Positions 31,838 through 44,703 of a stretch of DNA of 64,000 nt are shown piece after piece. The position numbers and the translations under genes are program-made. Origin of the DNA: Erythroxylum novogranatense (lineage: Eukaryota; Streptophyta; Magnoliopsida; Malpighiales; Erythroxylaceae); NCBI GenBank assembly GCA_029891385.1, contig CM057232.1, positions 65,471,824-65,535,823 of the forward strand, given 5' to 3'. Each line of letters starts with the position of its first letter. Position 1 is the stretch's first letter. The notes beneath the pieces are model-generated. The model was not told the origin of the DNA and made no database searches. It worked only from the letters and a program-made list of their open reading frames with translations.

Positions 31838-33555
31838 TGAATCACACGTTAATATAGCACTTAGAAAACAATAATAGAATGCATGAGAAGGGGGGAGTTG
31901 AATTGTGTATTCCCCTCTTTATAAATCTTTTCAGAATTACTTGTTAGGAATAAAAATCTTTACAGAATTTTTATTAATTCCGATTGATCAAACTTCTCAA
32001 TACTATGTATACGAACAGTAAGTAATGATAAAGTTGAAACTAAAAACAAGATAGAGAGTAAGAGTGGTAGACATGCGGATTTATCCTGGTTCACCCCAAA
32101 CCGTGGACTACGTCCAGTCCTCAGAGTTTCTTCTGAGATTTCACTATCTCTTCAATCGTTACAAGTATTCTTTCACGAGCCTCTTCAGGTCTCTACAACC
32201 AGTATTCTTTCACACTTAGCCTCTGCAGGCTATCTGTACACCTTTTTCTTTTCAGAAAAATATTTGAACACTTTGTTACAGTAAGATAACACTCAGCTAG
32301 TTTACACTTAATCGCTTTTTTTCACTTTGTGTGATTTTTCTAAGATCAACAGCTTTTTAGTTTTCGACTTCGACTTGAATTTATAGCCTTCGTCTCTAAC
32401 TGCTTCTTGATTCTTGAATCTTGAATCTTTAAAGAAACGGTTAATCAGTTGAGTTCTGTAACTAACTCGAACTGACTCTTGCGTCTGCTTTGCTTCTGCG
32501 TCTGCGTCTGTTTTGCTTTTGCGTCTGCGTCTGCTTTGTATTTGCATCTGCGTCTGCTTTGCATTTGCATCTGCGTCTGCTTTGCATTTGCATCTGCGTC
32601 TGCTTCGCATTTGCGTCTGCGTCTGTTTTGCTTTTGCGTCTGTTTTGCTTCTGCGTTTGCGTCTGTTTTGCTTTTACGTCTTCGTCTGCTTTGTATTTAC
32701 GTCTGCGTCTGCTTCACCCCAAACCGTGGACTACGTCCAGTCCTCAGAGTTTCTTCTGAGATTTCACTATCTCTTCAATCGTTACAAGTATTCTTTCACG
32801 AGCCTCTTCAGGTCTCTACAACCAAGATTCTTTCACACTTAGCCTCTGCAGTTATCTCATACACCTTTTCTTTTCAGAAAATATTTGAACACTTTATTAC
32901 TGAAGATAACACTCAGCTAGTTTACACTTAATCGCTTTTTTTCACTTTGTGTGATTTTTCTAAGATCAACAGCTTTTTAGTTTTCGACTTCGACTTGAAT
33001 TTATAGCCTTCGTCTCTAACTTCTTCTTGATTCTTGAATCTTGAATCTTTAAAGAAGTTAATCAGTTGAGTTACAGAATTAACTCGAACTGACTCTTGCT
33101 TCTGCGTCTGCGTCTGTTTTGCTTTTGCGTCTGCGTCTGCTTTGTATTTGCATCTGCGTCTGCTTTGCATTTGCATCTGCGTCTGCTTCGCATTTGCGTC
33201 TGCGTCTGTTTTGCTTTTGCGTCTGTTTTGCTTCTGCGTTTGCGTCTGTTTTGCTTTTACGTCTTCGTCTGCTTTGTATTTACGTCTGCGTCTGCTTTGC
33301 ATTTGCTTTGCATCTGTATCTGCGTCTGCTTTGCATTTGCATCTGCGTCTGCTTTGCATTTGCGTCTGCGTCTGTTTTGCTTTTGCGTCTGTTTTGCTTT
33401 TGCGTCTGCGTCTGCTTTGTATTTGCGTCTGCGTCTGCTTTGCATTTGCGTCTGCATCTGCTTTGCATCTGTGTCTGTGTCTGCTTTGTATTTGCGTCTG
33501 CGTCTGCTTTGTATCTGCGTCGGCTTTGTTTTTCTTGTATATGATCTCTCTTTGT
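31838..33555 (-). repeat. 5' LTR of SIRE-like element, duplicated and truncated
   Basis: Matches the 3' LTR from TGAATCACACG (31838) onward but contains a large internal tandem duplication (32090-32712 and 32713-33295). It stops matching near 33555, about 46 bp short of the expected LTR start on the minus strand. It therefore lacks the terminal TGTTAAGTCA and the target-site duplication. Three minisatellite stretches are included. Confidence 0.85.
32090..33295. repeat. ~600-bp tandem duplication within the SIRE-like 5' LTR
   Basis: The segment beginning TTCACCCCAAACCGTGG occurs at 32090 and again at 32713. Copy 1 is 623 bp and copy 2 about 583 bp; the difference is mainly in minisatellite unit number. 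The junction falls in the minisatellite (TGCGTCTGC followed by TTCACCCC), which suggests unequal exchange or slippage seeded by the array. Confidence 0.85.
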
Positions 33556-34289
33556 TACTTGTGCAAAGCATCATGCTCTGTCAAAACGATGACTCCGAGA
33601 ATAGTAATATGTGGCTTAAACAAACTTCTCATCAAAGAAACTCCAAAAGAAATTTCACAGTGAACTAACCTTATGTTTGAATGTTAAAAAAATAGATGTA
33701 AAAAATAAGAGTAATATTATTCAAGATAGGCTTGCTAAAGAATAGAGATAAGACAACAAGGATACGTTATTTTTCTGTTCAAGAAAACATGCTGTCAAAA
33801 ATTAGAGAAATTTTATTTTCTTATTTTTATAAAACATTTATGTTTTTTTTATTTTCAAAAACAAGAAATTGCAACAAAGTTAGACAAACACTTTTTACTT
33901 ACTTATTTTTCTTTTTACAAAAACAACAACAAAAAATGATAAAAAGGAAACGAAAAACCCCTTATTTATCTTTAGAATTGTTTTTCTTTTTTTCTTCTTT
34001 TGGAATTATATCTATTTAAACCTTTTTGCAATGTTTTAAAAACTAAACTAAACAGTCGATCTGACCAAAAAATATGAATCGGTTTGATTTTTGATCTAGT
34101 TTATATTTATAACTCTTATGAGTAAAAATCGACCGATTAAGTAATAAACCGACCAGTTTCCTAAAACACGGAATGGCTTTCTTTAACAAACTGATAGGTA
34201 ATAACCCAAACAATTTATTTTTCATGTGGGACCCACCTTAGATTTCTTACCCTCTCTTATTTGATGACTTTAATGCATCACGTGGGACC
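33556..34289. other. AT-rich intergenic stretch
   Basis: No gene or element recognised in most of it. From ~34223 it carries the first units of a short tandem repeat containing GTGGGACCCAC (separate entry). The small hydrophobic ORFs are compositional. Confidence 0.6.
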
Positions 34290-34294
34290 CACCA

Positions 34295-37200
34295 TATAAC
34301 ATTCCATTCCCATACTAAGGGCTGGAACCCTAGATGTCAGTAATGAAGAAAATATCAATAAGAGATTAGAAAAAATACATCTCATGCTCATGCATAATGT
34401 CAGCATACATGCATGTGAATTTGATTGTTGTAGACATGAAAATAATTGTACATGCATTTATGGATAATTCCGAGTATATTCGAATTATGATATGATCCTA
34501 TAGGGAAATTGTGAATTTGTCGTATTGAAAAATTTAATTGGAGAGCGTATTGGTCAATTTGAATTTGGTGAATTTTAGGAATAATTCTAGAAATTATTAA
34601 TTATTATTGGACTAGAAAAAGTGCCACTTGGAAAATAAATTGATGTATGGAAAATAGAAATGAGTGTAACGATATTGGAGAAAAATTTGGGAGTCAACTT
34701 CAAAATTTTGAGATAATGGTTGTGAAAATTAGAGACAAATTGGTGATAATTGTAATAAAAGGATGAAAATTAAGGAACTAGTTCAATAAGAACTAGTTAG
34801 TTAGGAAACTAGCCAAGGTCTTAAAGAAATGGACAAGTGTCTAATTATTAAGCACAAGTTCTTTTAAACTTAAAAGATCTATCTACTATTTGTTCCTGTC
34901 TTAAAAAAATATCTTCTTCGGGATTTTCCTTCATTTTCCAGAAGTTTCATTTCTTTCAGTGATTTCTCATCCTAGCAATGCAAGCCTTGCTCTTATCTTT
35001 AGCTTGCTATATCTTTTGTTATCTCCTTCACTATCACTAAAATACCTAAAACTACAACCTCAAACTGTTGATGATTGGGTGATGTTGGAAAGCTAGGGCT
35101 CACATGATTTCAAAGATTTTGGAGCTTTAGACAAGTAAACAATTTATGGTTCTTTATGGTTGTATAAGATGAAACATGCATCATGTTAGTTATATATAAA
35201 AGTTGTAAAATGAAAATGTATATATGGTGAAACGTGAGTGAAAAACCAGAGCATGCAACATGTGTTGATTTTTTGGATTTGAGGATAAATATGTTACAAG
35301 ATAGTGTAGAATTGATTTCTTAATTAGAAAGATCAATTAAAATATGCATGAGAAGAGTAAAAATAGTTATGAAAGATTAAAGTATATATGCTCTGTTTTC
35401 TTTTTATATATAGAGAGAGAGAGAGTTATTAAAGATGAACAAGAATGAGACTAGAGTTGGAGAATAGTTGTCTGACTATGTTTGGAGATAAGAAAATTTG
35501 TTTAAAATGAAAGTTGAGAAGAAAAATAGAGAATGTACAAATAGGTTGAAATATAGAGAATAGTGAAATGCAGAACGTGAGGAAGACGAATAACTATATT
35601 TGGATTTTGATGATTTTGAGAAATTTGAGTGAAATTTCATATCTAGGGGTATCATGAATTTGCGGTGAATTAGTTGGATGAATATGGAGTGGAAAAACTA
35701 GAAATGAAATTTGAAGTGATTAATTTAATGAAGAAAGACACGTAAAGAAGTTGGTTGTGAATGCAACAAAGAAAAGATAAAGAGAGGCAAAAGTTTAATC
35801 TAAACTTCCTTAATTAAACTGTACTGATCTAGGAAATTTTTGACAAAATTATCTTCATGAAAGTTGTAGATCTTCCTTTTATCTTTTTAATGATATAAAG
35901 TTTGCAATTTTTGGAGCTCTAGATCAAAAGTTATGGAAGTTTGAAGTTGGATATACAATTAAGAAAATTTAGAATTTCACATTAGGTGAAATTCACGATC
36001 ATGCACAAGCACAATCGCGACTTTGAAGGGTTGATGGTGAAAATCGTGATCATGCATGAGTTAGGAATGTTGACAGGCAGATGAACATCCATTGTTTTTT
36101 GGCTATATCTTCTTCATCTGATCTTGAAATGATATGAAATTTAGACCATTGGACTGATAAGACATTGTTCTACCTCTTTACCAAAAATCACAGCCATTTA
36201 AACTGAATTGAGAGAGAATGAGTGATAAATGTGGACGGGTCTGACTAGTATGCTCTCACCCAATTTTTTTCTTTATCTCTCACGCCTATGACTTCTCACC
36301 TTCACACCTGTGACTCACGCATGCCTGTGAGTTTTCTTCCTCACCCCCGTGATTTTAATTGCAATGGTTGATGTTTAATTATCCCATCAAGTTATTGTGC
36401 TCTCCAATAGTAACCATAACTTGATTTTGATCTAAACACCCGAGAGAAATTTGGAAATTAAATAGTCTTGTTTTTTCGACTATAACTTCTTCTCTAGACC
36501 TCCAAATGACTCAATTATTGAGTCAATAGATTCCTAACACATTATTCTATCTCTCAGAAAAAATTGGTAGTATTTTAAATTTATTTGAAAAAGATTGATA
36601 AAATGAAAGTGCAGGAATCTGTTGGAATAGTGTAAATAGGAATATTTTACAGAACATACTTCAATATGTTGATTATAATTGGATCTTTAGAATTCCAAAT
36701 GAGATGATTATTGATGTGGAGTAAATTAGAGTCATAGGCTTACAAATTATATGAAGAAGTCGAATTCTAATTCAACCTTTAAGATGTTCAATTTCTGGAT
36801 TGAAGTTGTGCATAGTATACTATACTAGAATGAGAATAGTCCGAAAATGTTTAAAGTATAACTTTCAAATTACTAAATCAAATTGAATGATTGTAGTGTT
36901 ATTAGAAATTTAAGACAATAGGGAACACTTTTCTAGTAGAAAGTGTTACCAATTTACTTCATTTACTGATCTAAATGATCACGAAAATTAACTCAAAGTT
37001 TTGGATTTTTGAAAGTGATATAGTACTAAAATGAGAATTTGGAAAATGTTTGATCTTGTAATATTGGAATAGCATCATGTAGACCTAGATGGTTTTACTT
37101 TATTGTTTGTTTGTTTACATGATGTATTGAATGATTACGAATGTGATTTGATTGTTAAATTCTGGACAATGAAATTCCGATGATTGTGACATATGAATGG

Positions 37201-38281
37201 GATAATGAAGTGCTACTTGTATGTGAATTTGATTGAAATAAATGTACATAAATTGATTGTTAAATGTCAGGCCATGGACCGGTGATAAATGTGTTCTAAA
37301 TGTGCATTTGCATATGAATGAAAATGTGATTCTCAACTTTAATGTTAAATGCCAGACTAAGGTCCAATGATATGCGAATGTGATTGAATGAGAATATGCA
37401 AATGTGATTGAGGCATTCCATTTCATGAATGCTTGAAAGATAAAGGTAATTGTGACCAGAGTAGCCATCGAAAAAGAGCTTAAAGCTCATATTGTGAAAA
37501 AAGAGCCTCGAGCTCATAAAGTGATTAAAAGCCAAAGGCTCACTATGTAAAATAAGCCCAGTATCCCCAACAGATACGGGATAGTTATCAATGATTCTGG
37601 TATCCATAATGGATACAGGACAGTTAGGCATCACAACAAAATAACAAATAAAAAGTGAGTTTCAAGTGCACTACATATGCATGATATGAATGATTATAAT
37701 GTGTTGAATGTAAAATGTGAAATGATGGATCAAGTGTATGTGATTTAATATGATTATCAAATAAATGATGTGAATTGTGTGTTATGTGACTGAGTGAGCC
37801 ATCGATGATGGTCACTCATTAAATTCACAAACTCACCCAAAATTTGCAACTATTTTTGAAGCTCAGAAGAGTTACCTCGTTGGACAAATGGGAGTATAAC
37901 CGCTGCATTCAAGTAAGAGGTAGAGGTCGGGATCTGTTGGCATCTGCATTTATACTTTCTTATTTATGTATTCTGCAACTTTCATAAAATGTGTCTTTGA
38001 ATATGTTTCTGCATGTAATAACTTTACATATTAAACAGTTTTGTAAATGAGAATGAATTGGAGTATAGTGTTAACAAATGTGATTTTTATGTTGTGAAAG
38101 AAAAGATTGGGCTCAATTTTGATTACTAATTTCCACGTATGCGTATGAAAATTGTTTTTAAAAAGAATTTTTATATTGAGTTTTAAATGTTTGACCGTTC
38201 TAGCATGCCACCCTTATGGAATTCGCACTCAGATATCACTCAGAATGTCGGCTACATGTCTGGCGAGAATGGGGTGCTACA
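34295..38281 (+). repeat. Solo LTR of a Tekay-like chromovirus, plus strand
   Basis: 3,987 bp flanked by CACCA at 34290-34294 and 38282-38286. The right end GGGGTGCTACA is intact. The left end TATAACATTCC looks like TGTAGCACCCC after G-to-A and C-to-T changes. The 3' end resembles that of the Tekay LTR (GAATGT...GGGGTGCTACA against GAATGT...GGGGTCCAACA). An AAAGTTATG cassette lies at 35857-35943, further similar modules at 36475-36960, and a hairpin series at 37476-37620 before a CTCACCC region (~37828). No internal region, primer-binding site or coding sequence is attached. Confidence 0.7.
37476..37618 (+). other. Series of short hairpins in the solo LTR
   Basis: Consecutive inverted repeats: GAGCTTAAAGCTC (37476-37488), GAGCCTCGAGCTC (37503-37515), AGCCAAAGGCT (37530-37540), GTATCCCCAACAGATAC (37561-37577) and GTATCCATAATGGATAC (37600-37616). 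Stems are 4-6 bp with loops of 1-7 nt. They lie just upstream of the CTCACCC segment that corresponds to the acceptor-like site of the Tekay LTR. Confidence 0.6.
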
Positions 38282-38286
38282 CACCA

Positions 38287-39037
38287 TTTTTAATATGTGG
38301 GTCCCATCATAGATTTCTCTTCTCTATTTAGTCTTAAGTTTTAATATGTCACGGAGGAATCAATTTTCAATCAACTTTTTTTCTTTTCAGTTCTCACACA
38401 TTTTAATTAATAAATTTTATATTCTTTACTTATATCTTTGCATTTTCGCTTACAATTTTGTTTTAAATTATTATTATTAAAAAATAATTACTATTTTTAT
38501 TCTTAAAATACTAAATTTATTTAATCTCACTATTAAATTATATTTGTCAAATTTTAAGTTCTTTATGTATCTCCTTATATTTTAATTGAAATTCTTTAAA
38601 ATCATCATTTTCAAAAACTAATTAATATTTTTATCATAAATTTGTTTAATAAATTAAATTATTAATTAGTATATATAAGTAATTTTGCTTAAGATAATTG
38701 AAGAATGCATTAAAAATAATATGTAAACTATCAATAAATATGTTTAAAGGACATTCAAAAAGAGTTAGAATAAAGTTAAGAGTTTTTCTATTGACTTTTT
38801 ATAAATATACTTCAACTTTTGTGAGTCTTTAAATAAATGATAATATATAATATAATTTATTATTATTATTTAAAATTTATGTTAGTTTCAATCTTAGTCT
38901 AAATTATTATAGATTCAATCTGAGTTAAATTATTAGATTTATTATTAGCTTATTATATATTAATATACATTATTAGCGTATTTTATTTCAATAAAGTATT
39001 TACCGATAAGTTATCCTATATATCAATTAATAATGCA
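38287..39037. other. AT-rich intergenic stretch
   Basis: Very AT-rich, no coding sequence and no element ends visible apart from the repeat unit at 38294-38352. ATGCA at 39033-39037 is the left target-site duplication of the next solo LTR. Confidence 0.6.
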
Positions 39038-41628
39038 TGTTACACCTACATCCCCCCTAGAAGGATACACAAATGTCACACAAAGCAGAATTAAAACATA
39101 CCAAACATTTCAAAGCACTTCCAGAAATTCAAACAAACATACATTACATATCATTAGATGTTATTTTATAAACAAAATATATCATACATATTGTGCTTAT
39201 CATAATACATGCCATAAATTCAAAAGCCAACATGTATTAAGGTTATTACAAACTATTTATATCAAAATATAATATGTCTCATTACATTTAATACAACTCA
39301 AAAACAATTCAAAAACTTAAACAAAACAACTTCCAAAATGTAACACGTTCTTCTTGACCACTGCGGTAATCTTTGTCCCAATCCTTAAATTTTCTTATCA
39401 GAACCTACATAGAGGCAAAACCACCGTGCTAAGCATAAAGCTTAGTGGGGAATAACTAAACATAATGCATAATGAAGACTGTTTTTAACAGTCGTCTAAC
39501 ATTCATATATACAGATTCAAATCATATTACAACAATCTTTAATTGTTCATAGTATATAGTAATCCAAACATTATTTCTCAAAACTGAATATGATTCATCA
39601 ATACAAAACATTCTTACATCAGAACAAAACTCATAAATATCATAACATAATGTACAAGTATCAGAATTGAATATCAGAACATGATATAATCCTTTCAGAT
39701 CAAAATATGACTTGTATCATATCAGAATATGTTTTGTATCAAATCAAAGCTTATCTCGTATCAGACTAGAACTTGTTTATATCAAAACTGAACATGTATC
39801 AAAATACAAAACATGTTAGCCCACTAATCCTTTTTATAGAATTGGGTAACGAGACCATGACAAGAGATACCTATGATTGATATCATAGAACAGGAGAGAC
39901 TTATGTCTCAATAACAAGAGACACTAAAGTGTCAACATCAGGAGACACCGAAGTGTCACATGAGCAATTACAGACCCTTATAGGTATGCCTATTTACCCA
40001 CAACTAGGACTTGACAATTTTAAAATAAACCATTTCAGGTTCCATAATCATATGCAAAAGATGTAGGTCATAACATATGTCTTTATTCCATTTTTATCAA
40101 ATTGAACATATACATGCACATCCAAACAAAGTTAACAAACCTTATGAGCATAAACATTTGCAATAGTGTACCATTAAATGCATTATATATTTACACATTA
40201 ATCATATAATTTTCTAATTCATTAACAATCATATTTAATTCACATCACATAAACCTTTTGAAGCACATTTGTATTCATAAGTACACATTCATCCTTGAAC
40301 AAACCATTCATTTCAACATTAGACACATTATTTGTTATCCACACATTCCTTAAGTAATTACCTCAATTAACTATCCATAACTAAATTAACTATTACTCAA
40401 TTAATCTAACATCATCTAGGTTCCCTTTTAACCTCAATTAAGCCCAATTAACCATTATTAAGTACCTCAACCTTATATAGTTCGATAATTGTCTAAAACT
40501 AACATTTTCTCCTTCCTAAGTGCTTCTCACGACCATGGGAATAAGCTTATAAATCCCAAAATCGTGTGAAGAGTGAACCGAACTCACTGGCAACCTTTAA
40601 TTTGTTTTCAAAACTTGACTTCTTCATTTTCATTCAACACACCTTCAGCAAGGTCCATCAAGTTCACTTCAATTCTACATTATACATGTTTCAATACCTC
40701 ATCAAATTCATGTCCAAACCAATGTAAAAATCATTCATATGGCAACTCACAATCCATGATCTTTCATGCATAAAAATCCAAAGCAAAAGCTATCAACAAC
40801 TATCATATTCCAGACCTCAATTCAATACATATTCTATCCATCTCAAACATCACATAATTCATAAGACAATAAGCTATCAAGTTTAGAATTCCCTTACCTA
40901 TTTAACTTCATAGTCCTACTTTAAAGAATAAACAAAACTAGCCCTTTATGCAACCAACACACATCTAAAATCAAGGTGCAAATCTTAGCACTAAAAAATA
41001 GCATAGAAAATAACATAATCTACTTCCTTAATGCAGTATCTAGCAAGGATTTTAAGTTTTGATAATCCAAATTAAAGAAAAATTCCAAAAGTATGAGAGT
41101 AAGTTAAAGAGTTTCAGTGGAGCGTAAGGCAAGAATGAAGGGTGCAGAAATTTCCCTGCAATGGCTTAACACATATGTTGCTAGCTGTCACTATCTCAAT
41201 ATGACATTTAACACCAAAGCATGGAGTCCATTTACCCTCCCTTTAAGCTACCAAATGTCATAATTCTTTTGGTCCATTTGTCACTTAATGAATGCTGCCA
41301 AATGCCACAATTCAATTAGGTCACTTGTCACTCAATCAATTTTGTCAAATGTCAATGCATTAGATATGTCAAATGTCACTAACTCATAGGCTCAGTCATA
41401 TTAATTTTCCATGTGCCAACTTGTCTTACCACTTGACGATTTTTCCTAGTCCAAATGTACATTTTAATACATCAATTTTTTGATGGTATCAATTAATCCT
41501 AATTTACTAAGTATAATCCATTAAACCAAAATTCAAAACATTTACAATACAATCATGTCATAATTTTAACACCTATCATAATTACCTTCATGAACATATA
41601 ACATTTAAACTAGGGTGTAATTTAGGGC
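39038..41628 (-). repeat. Solo LTR (minus strand), main part
   Basis: Begins TGTTACACC at 39038 after ATGCA. It continues to 41628 and, beyond the inserted Tekay-like element, for the last 6 bp CTTACA (57085-57090), followed by ATGCA at 57091-57095. Whole LTR ~2.6 kb; on the minus strand it starts TGTAAGGCCC and ends GTAACA. It has a donor-like AGGTAAGGG on the minus strand near 40895-40887, a hairpin series at 39863-39957 and an acceptor-like CTATGTAG near 39405, the same layout as the other long gypsy LTRs here. No internal region is present. Confidence 0.78.
39863..39957 (-). other. Series of short hairpins in the minus-strand solo LTR
   Basis: Consecutive inverted repeats in plus coordinates: CTATGATTGATATCATAG (39871-39888, 7-bp stem), GAGACTTATGTCTC (39896-39909), GACACTAAAGTGTC (39920-39933, 6-bp stem) and GACACCGAAGTGTC (39944-39957). 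The last two differ mainly in the loop while the stem ends are kept. Confidence 0.65.
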
Positions 41629-44600
41629 TGTTGGACCCCGTCCCCGAGGCCCAACATTCGGACCCATATAAGCATGGAAGACCCAAAACTAAACACAAAC
41701 CGACCACAATTAGAGAAACTTTTAATAGAAAATTTGGGATTGGCTTTTTAATAAAATGTTCCCCTTGATCTCACGATTCTAACGCCACCGAAATCGTTCA
41801 ATTCGGATTAGAAATGAAAAAGTTATGGCAAAAATGCTATCTTAAAGAAAACAGTGAAAACAACCCCTCTATCGACTTCATGTAAATATTTGAAAACTTT
41901 AGAGGCAAAATTACTGATCGGCTTCTTCATAAAAAGTGTAGATTTATGTCTCTAGTTTCATGTAAAACAAGAATCGCCTCAACCCGAGCCCTATAGCACC
42001 AGATATTTAAAATTTTGTGAAGTATATTCAGAAAGAATCAGCCGACCTCCACACTTTGTTTCAAACCACCCTTTTCAATTTAAAAGCAATACTGGAAAAT
42101 CAAGTGTAAAAAGATAGAAAAATTTCTTAGAAATCATCGGTTCGAAAATCAGCTCAATCGGAGGTCGGTGTACAAAGTTAAGGCCAAAAGAAGGGAGAGG
42201 GGTCGGTCGGCCAAAACCAATCCCAAAGCCCCAACCGCTCGGCATCTTATGCCGAGTCTGGCGGCTACCAGATGGGGAAGGCGTCCTCGCTCACTCGTTG
42301 GCGAAGCCTCGCCCGTCTCATGAGCGAAGTGCCGAAATGAGTGACTCTGCCCAATGATCCGACCTACCGGACTTCTAACCTCAATAACTTTTATACCGAG
42401 CTCCTAATCGAGACACGGTCGGAAGCGTTGAAAGCTAGAAGAAAAATCTATATTTTCAAGGACTCAAAGACTAGCCCGGTCCTTAAGGGAAGCAAATTTT
42501 TAACACAAAGGCCGATCGACTAGCTCTCCTAACAAAGATCAAAACTTGCAACCTCCATAACTTTTGACCCGAACTCCAAATTGAGCAAAATTAGTGTCTA
42601 TGGAAAGGTAAAAGAATTATATACAAACTTCGTGAAGACCACAGACCTATATTCCCACTCTATGAGGGTCAAAAGTGAACTCAAAGCTCTGCCTAGCAAT
42701 CTGTCACTTTGATAGCACCAAGAATAAATTCCAAATGACCCCACCTACCAACTTAATACCTCTTAAATAGCTCATAAAACCTCCTAGAGAGCTCTCGCCC
42801 AGCTAACACTTTCAACAAGTCTCAGATTCTCCCATTCTACCTATACCAACCCAGAAATTTCAGCAAACACAACAAACTCAAAATTTCCCACATGAACACT
42901 TTAGCCCAGATTCTACAGCACTGTACTCTTCAACAACACATAGACCATAACAACATACCAACGACCTTTCTCATGGCCAAAACCCAACAAAACTCATATA
43001 ACAATAATACTCAAAATCATACACATGCCTTTCCAAGGCCATACACAGTACACAAATCAGCCAATTCACATAAAGAGAGTACTAGAGCTCTCATTCTCAT
43101 TTCAAAATCATAACAAGATTCATGCATAGCTTTGGTTACATATTGGCATATTCATCAAAATCAAGTACAAAATACCAAAGATGAGATGCTCAATGATCAA
43201 TATGCTTACAAAGCTATTCCCAAAAGCTAGTTACTAACTTAATACAAAAGTTCCTAAATTTCTTGGAGCGATGCCCGAAGCTTTTGCAAGGTTCCGAGTT
43301 CAATTTTGATTTGCACCTGAGGAGGGAGAATGGGGTGAGCTAACACGGCTCAATGGCTAACAAATTTATAGCCATCACATAATGAGCCACACACACACAA
43401 TTAATAATCCAAAGCATTAGCAATTTACATAATAGGTTGAAACTCAACTTTATCACATAACTCACAATTTACTCAACTCATCACATAAGGCATAACATAG
43501 AATCATCTTGCAATTAAAACCCATATTATGCATCATAAACACTTATAAATGATGAAATGCACACAATTGGCTCGAGAGTTCCATACACACACCGGAAATC
43601 GAAGTTTACCGTGAACACATCGAGTCCGTTTTCGGATCTCGTAAGCCACAAGCGGGCAGCCGGGAGAAGGCTATGGGGGTCAACGTGCACGTGACTTCAC
43701 AAAGGGGTTCTCTCTCGCCCAAACACAATCAATATGCTCACATATCAAAACACAAGATTCACATTTTATGCTTATCTCACTCTTTCAAATCATCAAAGTT
43801 CCATTCTTTCCTCTCAAAACACAAAATTTCATTTTCAATATGCACATAGTATAACAAAGATAGCACACATAGGGCTTTGCCCATTACACAATAACTATAA
43901 AGATGTTACCCACCTATCGTCGGAAATCCGGATTCACGACCGCTCTTCCTCTCTCTCTTGAGTGAGGTTTCCTTCAATAAAACACATTCCGAGACTCATT
44001 GGAAAAGTCGAAACATTCAAGAATCGATAAATCGATAACGAAGTCTTAAACCTAACCTACCCATAGCCCATTTAAGCTAAAACAACCAAACCCTAGCTTA
44101 GGAAAACACAAAAACCCATAGATCTCACCTCTCCCTTCAAACTTTACACAAACCCTAAGCTCCATTTCATCCCATTTTCGAAACCCTACTCAGGGGAGAT
44201 GGTAGCTTACCTTACAACTTGATTTTTCTTCACTTTTCTCCTCCCTCAAGCCTTGACGACCTCCACTCTCCTCTGGCTCCCTGTCGACTCTTCTTCCTCT
44301 TCTCCTTTCTATTTCACGCTTTTGTTCTCTTCTCTTCTTAAGGCATACGACACTCTCTCTTCTCCTCCTCTTCCTTTAACTCTTCTTTAATTCTCAACTT
44401 AAATCCTCCATCCAAAACTACATAGTTTTGGTATTGGGCTCCTCCTCCTCCTCTCAAGCCCACTACACATATCCATAAATTTCTAATCCTCCTTCTTATT
44501 CCACTTACCTAAAGCCCATAATTTTCAACATTTAATTCTAACCCTCCATTTAATTTCTAACTTCTAATTCCAAGCCCAACATAAAATATTTATATAAACA

Positions 44601-44703
44601 CATAATTTAAATCAATTAGGACAAAATAAATAATTAACGAATAAATCCATATATAAATAAATAAATAATTCAAATAAAATAAAAAAAATTTCGGGGCCCA
44701 ACA
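41629..44703 (-). repeat. 3' LTR of Tekay-like element (-)
   Basis: Plus coordinates TGTTGGACCCCG to GGGGCCCAACA, next to the polypurine tract at 44704-44717. It matches 53964-57079 closely except for the GC-rich islet (42230-42340 here, 54556-54715 there). Acceptor-like CTCCTCAG and donor-like AAGGTAAG words are found on the minus strand near 43319 and 44208. Confidence 0.9.

Larger units (their letters stand above)
23187..33555 (-). mobile_element. SIRE/Maximus-like Ty1/copia element, minus strand
   Basis: Both LTRs, primer-binding site, gag, protease, integrase, RT, RNase H (copia order, integrase before RT), an additional ORF between RNase H and the 3' LTR, and a polypurine tract are present. 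An ORF downstream of pol in a copia element is characteristic of the SIRE (Maximus) lineage. The right end is truncated by about 46 bp relative to the left LTR, so no target-site duplication pair can be shown. All genes have frameshifts or stops. Length 10.4 kb, within the range for this lineage. Confidence 0.85.
34223..38352. repeat. GTGGGACCCAC-containing ~65-80 bp tandem repeat, split by a solo LTR
   Basis: Left of the solo LTR, ATGTGGGACCCACC is followed by TAGATTTCTTACC and TAATGCATCACG, after which a second GTGGGACCCACC begins (34283). Right of it, at 38294-38352, ATGTGGGTCCCATC is followed by TAGATTTCTCTTC and TAATATGTCACG. Removing the LTR (34295-38281 plus one CACCA copy) leaves a short array of diverged units, so the LTR landed inside the array. 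Confidence 0.6.

Noticed and set aside
37115..37634. His/Ile/Phe-rich minus-strand ORFs
   Set aside because: They are inside the solo LTR and follow from repeated GAATGTGATTG-like words.
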